DNA of 64,000 nucleotides, from the NCBI GenBank assembly GCA_964599635.1, contig CAZRGM010000002.1, positions 24,816-88,815 on the forward strand, read 5' to 3'. The notes beneath the pieces were generated by a model that saw only the letters and a list, made by a program, of their open reading frames with translations, was not told the origin of the DNA and did no database searches. Origin of the DNA: WJMT01 sp964599635. GTDB taxonomy: Bacteria > Acidobacteriota > Aminicenantia > Aminicenantales > Aminicenantaceae. Made by a program: the position numbers and the translations under genes. This document shows positions 1 to 8,513 of the stretch, piece after piece (the stretch's first letter is position 1; the number at the start of each line of letters is the position of its first letter).

Positions 1-90
1 AAATTCTATGAAGTCGACTTTTCTTTTTATAATGACTTGACATTTTTTTTTATACCATAGAAAATTCTCTTAATAAGAGAGGAGGGTAAA

Positions 91-918
91 ATGAGTAAAT
101 TTCTAAAATTATTTTTTCTTTCGATTTTTATTTTTGCTTCAAGCTTTCAAATTTTTCCTCAGTTCACTCCAGAAGAAGTGGCTGAGATGGAGAAATGGGA
201 GGAATATCTTAAGACTGCAGAAATCACAGGGCAGGAACAAATGAAAAGCCGGGAAGCAGTCACCAATCCCTATATCCTTCAGTTAGAAAAAGACGGAATC
301 ACCAGACAAGCTTTATGGAAAAATCCCGAAGGACGCATGCGAGGATTTGTCGAAGGATGGAAATGGGAGGTTGCAGCGTACAGATTAAACAAATATTTGG
401 AACTCAATATGGTTCCCCCTACTGTAGAAAGGAGATTCCGAGAAAACAGAGGTTCGTGTCAACTCTGGATTGATACTTGGATAAGCCTCAAAGATAAATA
501 CGAAAAAAACATCGATGTTCCTTCCTATAAAGTTTTTCACTGGAATCGAGCTCTTTATCTTCAAAGAGCTTTTGATAACCTCATTGCCAATGTCGATCGA
601 CATCAAAATCAATTCCTTATAACAAAAGACTGGCGTATGATTCTTATTGATCATTCCCGAAGCTTTAGAACCGATAAAAAACATACCAAAAACTTGATCT
701 ATGATGAAAATTATAAAGAAGGTCCCAGGATCATGAAACAACTCCCCAGGGAATTCGTGGAGAAGCTGGAATCATTAAATCAAGAAGTTATAAAAAATGT
801 AGTAGGGGAATATCTAACAGATAAAGAAATAGAAGCTGTGCTTATGCGGAGAGATTTAATCATAAATTGGATCAAACAAAGAATAGAAAAATTAGGAGAA
901 GATGAAGTCCTCTATTAA
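91..918 (+). CDS. Secreted PI3/4-kinase-like (HipA/FAM20-like fold) protein
   Basis: 275 aa with an N-terminal signal peptide (residues 1-24, hydrophobic, ending SSFQIFPQ). The C-terminal half holds a kinase-like active site: NLIANVDRHQNQF (about residues 167-179) resembles the catalytic DxxxxN loop, and LIDHSRSF (about 190-197) resembles the metal-binding motif of the phosphatidylinositol-3/4-kinase-like and HipA-related families. The glycine-rich N-lobe is poorly recognisable, so activity is unproven. A signal peptide suggests action outside the cytoplasm, which would be unusual for an ATP-dependent kinase. A clear ribosome site (GAGGAGGG, 79-86) sets the start. TTGACA at 37-42 could be a -35 box, but no good -10 follows. 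It is followed by a 222-bp gap before the feo operon and seems monocistronic. Confidence 0.6.
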   Translation: MSKFLKLFFLSIFIFASSFQIFPQFTPEEVAEMEKWEEYLKTAEITGQEQMKSREAVTNPYILQLEKDGITRQALWKNPEGRMRGFVEGWKWEVAAYRLNKYLELNMVPPTVERRFRENRGSCQLWIDTWISLKDKYEKNIDVPSYKVFHWNRALYLQRAFDNLIANVDRHQNQFLITKDWRMILIDHSRSFRTDKKHTKNLIYDENYKEGPRIMKQLPREFVEKLESLNQEVIKNVVGEYLTDKEIEAVLMRRDLIINWIKQRIEKLGEDEVLY

Positions 919-1058
919 AAAACTCCTATCTGATCCACGTTTTTACATATTCATTTGACCATTTTCAAAGGACCTGGGCACCATTCTGCGCTCATGGAAT
1001 CATAATATCCCAAGAAAGTCGAGCCTAATATTGGATTCTCAATTTCCTGCCATTTTTA

Positions 1059-1088
1059 TTGACTAAAAATGTTTTTTATGTGTATGAT
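1059..1088 (+). promoter_or_regulatory. Putative sigma70-type promoter of the feo operon
   Basis: TTGACT (1059-1064) and TATGAT (1083-1088) are separated by 18 bp, about 50 bp before the first feo gene. Just downstream lies an inverted repeat, ATTTCAA (1102-1108) and TTGAAAT (1124-1130) with a 15-bp spacer, which could be an operator for the metal-responsive regulator. The operator role is only inferred from position. The rest of the 919-1140 gap shows nothing else. Confidence 0.5.
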
Positions 1089-1140
1089 TTAATGTAAAAT
1101 CATTTCAATAAAAAGGATTTGTTTTGAAATTTTAAATAAT

Positions 1141-2196
1141 ATGGAAACACCCATCATGACAACGATTCATCCTGGGCTCATGCTCATTCTGGGCACATTA
1201 ATAATCCTTTTGCTGGCGTGGATCTTCTGGCCAAAATATGGACTTTTGGCCTTACTGACCAGAACCCGAATGACCAATCGCCGCGTCATGATGGAGGATG
1301 CTTTAAAATTTCTTTTTGACTGCGAATACAAAAAATCTTCCTGCAATTTGAACACCCTAGCCGGAAATCTGAACATCTCTACAGACAAGACTTCAAAACT
1401 ACTTGATCGCTTGTGCTCTATGGGCCTGATTACCATGAAAGATGAGAACATCAGGCTGACATCAACCGGGAGGTCCTACTCTCTGCGTGTTATTCGAGTC
1501 CACCGAATTTGGGAAAAATACCTGGCCGATGAAACTGGGATCGCTCAAAAGGAATGGCACAGAGAAGCGGATTACCTGGAGCACCAAATATCACCGGAAG
1601 CTGCAGATAAGCTGGCTGCTCAGATCGGCAACCCTGTTTTTGACCCGCATGGAGACCCCATTCCTTCCCCTGAAGGTGACCTGCCTAAACACAAGGGGCA
1701 GACACTCAGCACCCTGAAAGTAGGAGACACGGCCAGGATCGTCCATATCGAAGATGAGCCTCATAACATTTATGAACAACTGGTCGTCCTGGGCCTTTAT
1801 CCCGGCATGCAGGTGTATATAACGGATTTTGGTGATGAAAGAATTACTTTTGCTGCCGATGGTGAAGAATATGTACTGACTCCGCTGTTCGCTTCGAGCA
1901 TTACTGTAGAGCCGATCTCTGAAACGGTCCCTTTAGCTCCTAAATATAAATGGCTATCTTCTCTTAAAATAGGCGAAAAAGCGGTCATTGCAGGAATTTC
2001 TCCCAATTGTCACGGTCAACAGCGCAGACGATTAATGGATCTCGGCATCGTTCCGGGAAGTGTGATATCCGCTGAAATGAAAAGTGCGGCAGGTGATCCC
2101 ACAGCTTACCGGATTATGGGGGCTATCATTGGCATCCGGAAAGATCAAGCTGACTATATTTTTATCGAAAAAAAAGAAGATCCCCCCAATGACTAA
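1141..2196 (+). CDS. Membrane-anchored DtxR-family protein fused to two FeoA domains
   Basis: 351 aa. A single membrane segment (about residues 10-31, LMLILGTLIILLLAWIFW) precedes a winged-helix DtxR/MntR-like DNA-binding part (about 45-110) and a DtxR dimerisation/metal-binding region (about 115-185, with H and E residues as in RVHRIWEKYL and EADYLEHQ). Two SH3-like FeoA domains follow (about 188-258 and 270-345); the second has the typical RRRLMDLGIVPG. DtxR proteins repress iron uptake genes when loaded with iron, and FeoA assists FeoB. A fused and membrane-tethered version could sense iron at the transporter. It overlaps the next gene by 8 bp (2189-2196), so translation is probably coupled. 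It may act as a FeoA-like subunit rather than a true repressor. Confidence 0.82.
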   Translation: METPIMTTIHPGLMLILGTLIILLLAWIFWPKYGLLALLTRTRMTNRRVMMEDALKFLFDCEYKKSSCNLNTLAGNLNISTDKTSKLLDRLCSMGLITMKDENIRLTSTGRSYSLRVIRVHRIWEKYLADETGIAQKEWHREADYLEHQISPEAADKLAAQIGNPVFDPHGDPIPSPEGDLPKHKGQTLSTLKVGDTARIVHIEDEPHNIYEQLVVLGLYPGMQVYITDFGDERITFAADGEEYVLTPLFASSITVEPISETVPLAPKYKWLSSLKIGEKAVIAGISPNCHGQQRRRLMDLGIVPGSVISAEMKSAAGDPTAYRIMGAIIGIRKDQADYIFIEKKEDPPND

Positions 2197-3001
2197 ACAA
2201 GATAATTGCGAACATTGTCCGGTGCATAATAAAGAAAGCCTCATTCGTCTGGGCGTCAACATGGAGCATGTCGATTATGTGATCAGCCTCGCCGGCAATC
2301 CCAACACGGGTAAAAGCACAGTCTTTAATAATCTCACCGGCTTACGACAACATACAGGTAACTGGCCAGGTAAGACGGTCACCCGGGCCGAAGGGGGATT
2401 TTCACTGAATGGCAAACGTTACAAGGTCGTGGACCTGCCGGGCACTTACTCCCTTTTATCCACCAGCACCGATGAGGAAGTAGCCCGAAATTTCATTTTA
2501 TTCGGCCGTCCCGATGTAACAGTTATTGTTGCTGACTCCACCCGGCTCGAGCGCAATCTGAATCTTGTGTTGCAAATTCTGGAAATCACCAACCGAACCG
2601 TGCTCTGCCTTAACTTGATTGACGAAGCACGCCGCAATCACATTGAAATTGACCAAAGGATACTGTCAAAGGAACTAGGCATCCCGGTTGTCGCAACGGC
2701 CGCCCGTCAAAAAGAAGGGATGGAAGAGCTCACTGCGGCTATTGAGGAGGTTGCCACAGGAAAAACTATCTGTAAACCTTACCGAATAGAAATCCGTTCG
2801 GCCAAACTGAATCATGCTATCGCCACCTTGAGGGAAAAATTATCGGGACAATTTCCAAACCTTCCTAACCTCGATTGGGTAGCTTTACGACTGCTGGAAG
2901 GAGACCCCAGCATCATAGAAGCAGTCCGATCAGGTGAATTGGGTCGATTAAAAGCCGATGTTTCCTCTGTACAAACTTTAAACCAAGATGATAGAAAATA
3001 A
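2189..3001 (+). CDS. feoB: FeoB G-domain protein (ferrous iron transport), separate ORF
   Basis: 270 aa from the ATG at 2189, chosen because it overlaps the stop of the previous gene and begins the conserved part. It carries all GTPase motifs: P-loop GNPNTGKST, G3 DLPG, G4 NLID and G5 TAA. A Cys pair (CEHC) lies in the short N-terminal extension. This is the cytosolic NFeoB unit that drives ferrous iron uptake. It ends (TAA at 2999-3001) about where the linker to the membrane domain begins in normal FeoB proteins, and the membrane part follows in the +1 frame with a 14-bp overlap. Either a naturally split FeoB or a frameshift could explain this. Confidence 0.88.
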   Translation: MTKQDNCEHCPVHNKESLIRLGVNMEHVDYVISLAGNPNTGKSTVFNNLTGLRQHTGNWPGKTVTRAEGGFSLNGKRYKVVDLPGTYSLLSTSTDEEVARNFILFGRPDVTVIVADSTRLERNLNLVLQILEITNRTVLCLNLIDEARRNHIEIDQRILSKELGIPVVATAARQKEGMEELTAAIEEVATGKTICKPYRIEIRSAKLNHAIATLREKLSGQFPNLPNLDWVALRLLEGDPSIIEAVRSGELGRLKADVSSVQTLNQDDRK

Positions 3002-4424
3002 ATCGAGAAAAGACCGGGAAGATATCCTAACATTAGCCAACACCACCCGATGGGATCTTGGGGTGAATTTTCACGATTCAGTCATTGAGTCCATCTATGA
3101 AGACGCCTCCAGAATCGCCCGCAAAACCGTTTATATGAAAGGGGAAAAACCCCCTTACAGTCTGGATCAAAAAATTGATAAAATCGTAACGAGCCGCTGG
3201 TTAGGCTTCCCCATTATGTTCCTTCTCTTAGCGGTGGTCTTTTGGATCACAGTATCAGGAGCTAATTATCCTTCCAGACTGCTGTCATCGCTCCTGATCG
3301 ATACCCTCCATCCTTTTTTAAAAAACATAGCTGCTCTCGTCAATTTACCCTCGTGGCTGGACGGAGTGATGATCGATGGAGCTTACCTTTCCATGGCTTG
3401 GGTGGTCTCGGTCATGCTCCCCCCCATGGCCATTTTCTTTCCTCTGTTCACACTGCTCGAAGATCTGGGATATTTGCCCCGAGTGGCCTTTAACATGGAC
3501 AGCCTATTTCGCAAAGCTGGGGCACACGGCAAACAAGCCCTAACCCTTAGTATGGGATTTGGCTGTAATGCGGCCGGCGTGATCGCTGCGCGTGTGATTG
3601 ACAGCCCCCGCGAGCGGCTGATCGCTATCATCACCAACAATTTTTCTCTCTGCAACGGCCGATGGCCGACACAGATCCTGATTGCAACTATTTTTATCGG
3701 CGGAGCTGCGCCCGCTCATTGGGCAGGGCTTATATCTGCCGGTGCGGTTGTCGGCGTTGCTGTACTGGGGATATTTTTCAGTCTGGTCGTCTCCTGGGGC
3801 TTAAGCAAATCCATCCTTCGTGGTGAAGCCTCCGCTTTCAGTCTGGAATTACCCCCTTACCGTCCCCCAAGGATTCTGCAGACTCTATATACCTCATTGA
3901 TCGACCGGACTATCTTTGTCTTATGGCGCGCGATCATCTTCGCCCTTCCTGCAGGAATCGTCATCTGGCTGGTAGCCAATATAAAAATCGGAGAACTGAG
4001 TCTTGCCGAATTCTTTATCCGATGGTCTGATCCGTTTGCCCTTTTATTCGGCTTGAATGGAGTGATTCTTTTAGCCTTCATTATCGCCATCCCCGCCAAC
4101 GAGATTGTTATTCCCACAATTCTGATGCTGACCGTGCTGACAGCTGGTATGGCTGGCGTGGGTGAAGGCGCAGGAGTCATGTTTGAGCTTGAGTCGATTG
4201 CCGATACGGAAGCCATCTTGAGAGGAGGCAGCTGGACTCTGCTGACTGCCATCAACCTCATGTTGTTCAGTCTCTTACATAATCCCTGTTCAACGACCAT
4301 CTACACCATTTACAAGGAGACCAAAAGCGCTAAATGGACTCTTATGTCCACCTTTTTACCCCTCTTGCTGGGTCTAATCATCTGCTTTTTTACCACTCAG
4401 ATCTGGCTTTTTTTTGCAAAATGA
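2988..4424 (+). CDS. feoB: FeoB membrane domain (ferrous iron permease), separate ORF
   Basis: 478 aa. A short soluble linker leads to KIDKIVTSRWLGFPIMF, the conserved entry to the FeoB permease, then about 9-11 membrane segments. The gate motifs are present: GFGCNAAGVIAARVID with RERLIAIITN, and near the C-terminus NPCSTTIYTIYKET. The Cys of GFGCN and that of NPC, thought to line the iron path, are both kept. No G domain is present; it is supplied by the upstream ORF that overlaps by 14 bp (2988-3001). No strong ribosome site precedes this ATG, which fits translation coupled to the upstream stop. Downstream is a 171-bp gap before the UspA gene. Confidence 0.88.
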   Translation: MIENKSRKDREDILTLANTTRWDLGVNFHDSVIESIYEDASRIARKTVYMKGEKPPYSLDQKIDKIVTSRWLGFPIMFLLLAVVFWITVSGANYPSRLLSSLLIDTLHPFLKNIAALVNLPSWLDGVMIDGAYLSMAWVVSVMLPPMAIFFPLFTLLEDLGYLPRVAFNMDSLFRKAGAHGKQALTLSMGFGCNAAGVIAARVIDSPRERLIAIITNNFSLCNGRWPTQILIATIFIGGAAPAHWAGLISAGAVVGVAVLGIFFSLVVSWGLSKSILRGEASAFSLELPPYRPPRILQTLYTSLIDRTIFVLWRAIIFALPAGIVIWLVANIKIGELSLAEFFIRWSDPFALLFGLNGVILLAFIIAIPANEIVIPTILMLTVLTAGMAGVGEGAGVMFELESIADTEAILRGGSWTLLTAINLMLFSLLHNPCSTTIYTIYKETKSAKWTLMSTFLPLLLGLIICFFTTQIWLFFAK

Positions 4425-4543
4425 GGCACATATCCCAGCTCCCTGGAAAAACCTGAGTTATGCAGTTAAAATAGGAGGAAGAGAAACTTGCGTTTTTCAT
4501 TTTTGTTGTTAAAATAAGAGTCAACTTTTTTGATCACAATTAA

Positions 4544-4577
4544 TCTGAACTATTCACGATCTTTGGAATAATTCAGG
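4544..4577 (+). repeat. Family T miniature element (34 bp palindrome)
   Basis: CTGAACTATTC (4545-4555) and GAATAATTCAG (4566-4576) form an inverted repeat with a single mismatch and a 10-bp loop. Both halves match the family T end motif. It lies about 20 bp upstream of the UspA start codon and is the shortest copy seen. Confidence 0.6.
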
Positions 4578-4595
4578 GTAATAAAAGGAGGTAAA

Positions 4596-5474
4596 ATGGC
4601 AGGATTCATAAAAAAAATCCTTTGGTCAACCGATTTTTCTGACGAAGCTCAGAACGCTCTTCTTTATGCGGATGCATTTGCCAATGCATTTAAAGCCAAT
4701 ATTATCGCGCTTCATGTGCTTCCGGATGTTTCCCCAGCCCTTTACGATGCGGAAGAAGCGATAAAAGGCGAGATTGCCGAAAGAGTCTCGGCTGTAAAGG
4801 GTAAAAGAAAGAAAAAAATGGAAGACATCGGAAAATCCAAGCGCATGACCTTTAAGATACTCATCAAAGAAGGCAATGCGGCTAAGAAAATAGTAGAGAC
4901 GGCAGAGGAGGAAAAAGCGGATCTGATCGTTCTGGGAAAAAGAGGTTTATCTGCCATCGAGAGACTTTTTATCGGGAGTGTGGCTAATCAGGTTCTTCGG
5001 AGTTCTTCCATTCCTCTTCTTTTGACCAAAAAGAATGGAGGTAAACCCCGTTTCAAAAAAATTCTTGTTCCCACGGACTTTTCCGAGCAAGAGGAGAGAG
5101 AGAGGGACTATGCCTGGAAATTGGCCAAAGGATTCGATTCTGATCTAGTTCTTCTTCATGTTCTCGAGCTCCATGACTATAAATTTTCGCCTCGTGCCCT
5201 GGATGAAATGTTTGATAGCGTGAAAAAAAGACTTAGACAAAGAAAAAAAAGGGAAAAGGAAGATATTAAAGTATCTGAAGAAGTGTCTCGGTCCATCAAT
5301 GCAGCAATCGGCATCAACGATTATGTAGATACGGAAAAAGCAGACATGATTGTGATGTCTACCTATGTCCAAAGCAAATGGGAACGGTTCTTTTTAGGGA
5401 GTACCACTGAAAAAGTCATCAGCTATTCCTCCGTCCCTGTCTTTGCCATTCCTCCTTACCGCCAGACACGATAA
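4596..5474 (+). CDS. Tandem-domain universal stress protein (UspA family)
   Basis: 292 aa made of two UspA folds (about residues 5-145 and 150-290). Each starts with the typical KKILxxTDFS strand and loop (KKILWSTDFSDEA and KKILVPTDFSEQE). The first domain has the ATP-binding signature GKRGLSAIERLFIGS (G-2x-G-9x-G-S). In the second domain the first glycines are lost (STYVQSKWERFFLGS), so only one domain probably binds ATP. Such proteins act in the cytoplasm in stress survival. The start has a strong ribosome site (AAAGGAGG) and lies just after the short family T palindrome. Confidence 0.9.
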   Translation: MAGFIKKILWSTDFSDEAQNALLYADAFANAFKANIIALHVLPDVSPALYDAEEAIKGEIAERVSAVKGKRKKKMEDIGKSKRMTFKILIKEGNAAKKIVETAEEEKADLIVLGKRGLSAIERLFIGSVANQVLRSSSIPLLLTKKNGGKPRFKKILVPTDFSEQEERERDYAWKLAKGFDSDLVLLHVLELHDYKFSPRALDEMFDSVKKRLRQRKKREKEDIKVSEEVSRSINAAIGINDYVDTEKADMIVMSTYVQSKWERFFLGSTTEKVISYSSVPVFAIPPYRQTR

Positions 5475-5510
5475 GACTGGAGGATAAGAAAAAGGGTCAT
5501 TGGATCTCCT

Positions 5511-5597
5511 ATTAAAAAACTGGCGCGATCTCCTACCCCGCAGCATAAAGGTTTTTCCGAAAAAAAGAAGGAGTGAGATTCTTTAACCGCGCCAGTT
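5511..5597 (-). terminator. Long-stem terminator for the VWA gene
   Basis: A perfect 10-bp inverted repeat (5518-5527 and 5588-5597, AACTGGCGCG/CGCGCCAGTT) encloses about 60 nt that can itself pair in part. Read on the minus strand it lies 38 nt after the stop codon of the VWA gene and is followed by a run of T (complement of 5511-5519). It sits between two convergent genes. The loop is long for a classic intrinsic terminator. Confidence 0.45.
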
Positions 5598-5634
5598 ATT
5601 CATTCCATAAAATTAGTGAATAGGTATTGTGTAC

Positions 5635-7524
5635 CTATTTTTTTGTGAGTAATTGGCACATCTCAACCAGCTTGATAAATTCAGCCCGATATCCATGCGT
5701 ATCTTTACCTTTTCCTTGCTGAGCCAGCTTTAAGATGCTCTCAAAATCAGTGCTTCCCTTAAACTCAGAATCCCTGAGCAGCATACCGAATTCAGCCACT
5801 GCTGCAGAAAATCTGAAATCATCGGAAACTTTTTCTAAAGGGATACCTTCGTCTTTAACTGGGGTTTCAATAAGTCTGCTTTTGTCTCCATCCGGATTTT
5901 TATACCGAAGCTTTATGGTCATAACCTCAGGGCTTTCAAACGCCTCGGGATTTATTTTCGTCTCTTGGTACTTCAAATCTCCGATTTCAACCACTTCTTC
6001 ATCTGATCCATAGGGAATCACTTCATAGAGAGCGGTCACCGAATGACCGGAACCCAACTCACCTGCATCCTTGGCATCGTCCACAAAGTCCTCCTTATCC
6101 AGAATTCTGTTTTCATATCCAATCAACCGGTACGCTTTGACTTTGGCAGGATTGAACTCGATCTGAATCTTCACATCTTTAGCTATGGTGAATAAGGTTC
6201 CTGTTAATTCATCCATAAAAACTTTTTTGGCTTCTAAAATATTGTCAATATAAAAGTAATTCCCGTTCCCTTTATCCGCCAGTTGCTCCATCCGATTGTC
6301 TTTGTAATTTCCCATCCCAAATCCAAGGACCGTAAGAAAAATACCTTTTTCTCTATACTCTTCGATCATTCTCACCATCTCTGAAGTGCTGCTCACACCC
6401 ACGTTGAAATCGCCGTCAGTGGCCAGGATAACCCTGTTGTTTCCGTTTTTTATGAAACTTTCCATGGCAGTCTTGTATGCCAATTGGATCCCTTCGCCTC
6501 CAGCTGTAGACCCCCCAGCTCGCAATCGGTCCACAGCCTCAATGATCTGTGCCTTATTGGATGCCGAGGTGGAAGGGAGAACCACGTCTGCAGCTCCAGC
6601 GTAAACCACAATGGAGACTCTATCATTCGGATCTAACTCCTTAGCCAGCAGTTTGAAAGCTGTCTGAAGCAGAGGAAGTTTATTGGGAGTCTTCATCGAA
6701 CCGCTCACATCCAAAAGAAAAACCAAATTACTTGGAGACTGCTCTTCAGGGCTGAGCTTTCGCCCCTGAAGTCCGATATGGATCAGCTTATGAGTTTCAT
6801 CCCAGGGACAGGAGGAAATTTCCGTAAAGATTGAAAAGGGTTTATTATTTTTTGGAAGCGGATAATTATAGTCAAAATAATTGATCAACTCTTCAATGCG
6901 CACCGCATCTTTGAGAGGAAATTGATGGCTCCGAATAAAACGCCTGACATTAGCATAGGAGGCCGTATCCACATCAATGGAAAAAGTGGAGAGAGGGTTT
7001 TGCAGGGTATTGAAAAACCGATTTTCATAGATCCGGGAATATTCTTCCGTATTATAGGGAGTGTAAACACTCACAGGAAATTGAACTGATTGAGTCCTGG
7101 CTACAGGAGCTACCTCACCCACAACACCTCCCACTACTCCTCCAAGGACTCCTCCTTCATAATCCATCTTCATAAAATGATCTATTTTGAGCTGGATATT
7201 GATCTCTACTGTGTTTCCAGAAGGGATATCTATATCTTTTTTCTCATATGGGATAAATCCAGTTATTCCGGAATACAAGTCATAGATACCTGGGATGATG
7301 CCTTTAAAAGAATAAAAACCTTTGATATCTGTAGAAGTAGCGTATTCTTTTCCAGTGGACTGCTCGACAATTTTGACAAGGACTCCCGGAATAAAACTTC
7401 CCTCCGTATCGGTGACTCTGCCTTTGATGCCGGTTACTCCTACTGCCTGGAGGAACAATAATGAAATCAAAATGAAAACAAACATCCCTGAAACCGATAT
7501 TTTTGGGGAATTTTTGACTGACAT
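5635..7524 (-). CDS. VWA-domain protein, YfbK type, with carboxypeptidase-regulatory-like N-terminus
   Basis: 629 aa. A signal peptide or anchor (about residues 10-33) is followed by a carboxypeptidase-regulatory-like beta-sandwich (about 34-115, GRVTDTEGSFIPGV), a glycine/valine-rich linker (GGVLGGVVGGVVGEV), then the VWF N-terminal region (NPLSTFSIDVDTASYANVR), a VWA domain with an intact MIDAS (DVSGSM, later TDGDFNVG), and the C-terminal DUF3520-like region. The YfbK family is widespread in Bacteroidota, Proteobacteria and Acidobacteriota; its role is not settled, and metal-dependent protein binding at the cell surface is the usual inference. It appears monocistronic. A family T end motif (7611-7632) lies about 90 bp upstream. 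Confidence 0.85.
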   Translation of the reverse strand: MSVKNSPKISVSGMFVFILISLLFLQAVGVTGIKGRVTDTEGSFIPGVLVKIVEQSTGKEYATSTDIKGFYSFKGIIPGIYDLYSGITGFIPYEKKDIDIPSGNTVEINIQLKIDHFMKMDYEGGVLGGVVGGVVGEVAPVARTQSVQFPVSVYTPYNTEEYSRIYENRFFNTLQNPLSTFSIDVDTASYANVRRFIRSHQFPLKDAVRIEELINYFDYNYPLPKNNKPFSIFTEISSCPWDETHKLIHIGLQGRKLSPEEQSPSNLVFLLDVSGSMKTPNKLPLLQTAFKLLAKELDPNDRVSIVVYAGAADVVLPSTSASNKAQIIEAVDRLRAGGSTAGGEGIQLAYKTAMESFIKNGNNRVILATDGDFNVGVSSTSEMVRMIEEYREKGIFLTVLGFGMGNYKDNRMEQLADKGNGNYFYIDNILEAKKVFMDELTGTLFTIAKDVKIQIEFNPAKVKAYRLIGYENRILDKEDFVDDAKDAGELGSGHSVTALYEVIPYGSDEEVVEIGDLKYQETKINPEAFESPEVMTIKLRYKNPDGDKSRLIETPVKDEGIPLEKVSDDFRFSAAVAEFGMLLRDSEFKGSTDFESILKLAQQGKGKDTHGYRAEFIKLVEMCQLLTKK

Positions 7525-7610
7525 TTTTATCTCCTTATCTTTTATTTATCTGATTTTTATTCATCCTTCTAATACAATATACAAACCAGGAAAATAAATA
7601 TTCCTTATTT

Positions 7611-7632
7611 ACCTGAACTATTCATAAAAAAA
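7611..7632 (+). repeat. Family T end motif (solo)
   Basis: ACCTGAACTATTCATAAA begins at 7611 and matches the family consensus exactly. TATGAAT follows shortly after, so this may be a very short palindromic copy. It lies between two minus-strand genes. Confidence 0.55.
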
Positions 7633-7655
7633 TATGAATGGGAAAGCGGAACAAG

Positions 7656-8015
7656 CTAAAACATCATGGATTCGCTGGCTTGGGCTTTGATATAGATCAG
7701 TATCATGCGGCTCACAACATAAACAAGAACGCTGGCAATGGCAAACAAATACAAAGTCAGAAAAATGACGTTAAATACGGACTGCTTCACCGCTTCTGCC
7801 TTTAAGAAGAAAAGGTCAAATACAGTTTTCCCGAAAAGGATAAGCAGAATAGCGGTTCCCCCTGCAGAGCGGAATATATAACTTCTTGCCTTTTCCAAAT
7901 CAATAGACCCAATACCTATCAAAGGGAAAAGCAGCCATGCCGCACAAATCCACATCGCAATAACAATGATAAAGCCTGTTTTGTTCTTGATCAATCCAGT
8001 GTTCTGTTCTGTCAC
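7656..8015 (-). CDS. Small membrane protein, unknown function
   Basis: 119 aa from a GTG start, with three predicted membrane segments (about residues 13-36, 46-65 and 80-108). I do not recognise the family. It lies 82 bp downstream of the DUF4870 gene on the same strand and probably shares its transcript. No clear ribosome site precedes the GTG, so the exact start is uncertain. Confidence 0.5.
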   Translation of the reverse strand: MTEQNTGLIKNKTGFIIVIAMWICAAWLLFPLIGIGSIDLEKARSYIFRSAGGTAILLILFGKTVFDLFFLKAEAVKQSVFNVIFLTLYLFAIASVLVYVVSRMILIYIKAQASESMMF

Positions 8016-8097
8016 AGCTTATCTGTTAGATGATCTCCCATGATTTCTATGCAGTAAACCACTCTATTTTTACTGACATAATTTCTAAATTTATGCC

Positions 8098-8439
8098 TCA
8101 GGAAATGAATCTTATGGTCAAGGGATACCGGTATTTTTCACCACTGTTCGCTTTAACAGCAGCCATAATCACAAAAACAATAGTTAAAATCCCGATTGCT
8201 ATCAACAGAAAAATCCCAATGACCACCAATATGAGCAGCGCAGCAACGATGGCGTAAATGGTGATGGATATCTGAAAATTCAAACTCTCTTTACCTTGAT
8301 CATTCACAAATTCAGACTCATCCTTTTTGATAAGCCAGATGATCAATGGACCAATCACATTACCAAAAGGGATCACAAACCCTGCCAGCGCTGCCAGATG
8401 GCAAAACATCCCCCAGTCTCTTTCTTGCTTTTTTTCCAT
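8098..8439 (-). CDS. DUF4870-family small membrane protein
   Basis: 113 aa with the DUF4870 pattern: an N-terminal WGMFCHLAALAGFVIPFG, then GPLIIWLIKKDES, the conserved FVNDQGKESLNFQI, and two further membrane helices. DUF4870 proteins resemble the Tic20/HOTT fold, and their function is unknown. AAAGGAAG precedes the ATG. It is followed on the same strand by another small membrane protein. Upstream is a 416-bp region with a family A repeat shared with the divergent S9 peptidase gene. Confidence 0.75.
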   Translation of the reverse strand: MEKKQERDWGMFCHLAALAGFVIPFGNVIGPLIIWLIKKDESEFVNDQGKESLNFQISITIYAIVAALLILVVIGIFLLIAIGILTIVFVIMAAVKANSGEKYRYPLTIRFIS

Positions 8440-8513
8440 TTTCTTCCTTTAAAAAGTATTGTTTACTTTTTATACCACAATTCAAAATAACAGTAAACAT
8501 CCATGTTTATCAT

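Noticed and set aside
2985..3005. Programmed -1 frameshift joining the FeoB halves
   Set aside because: The second frame is +1, not -1, and there is no X-XXY-YYZ slippery site; translation coupling explains the overlap more simply.
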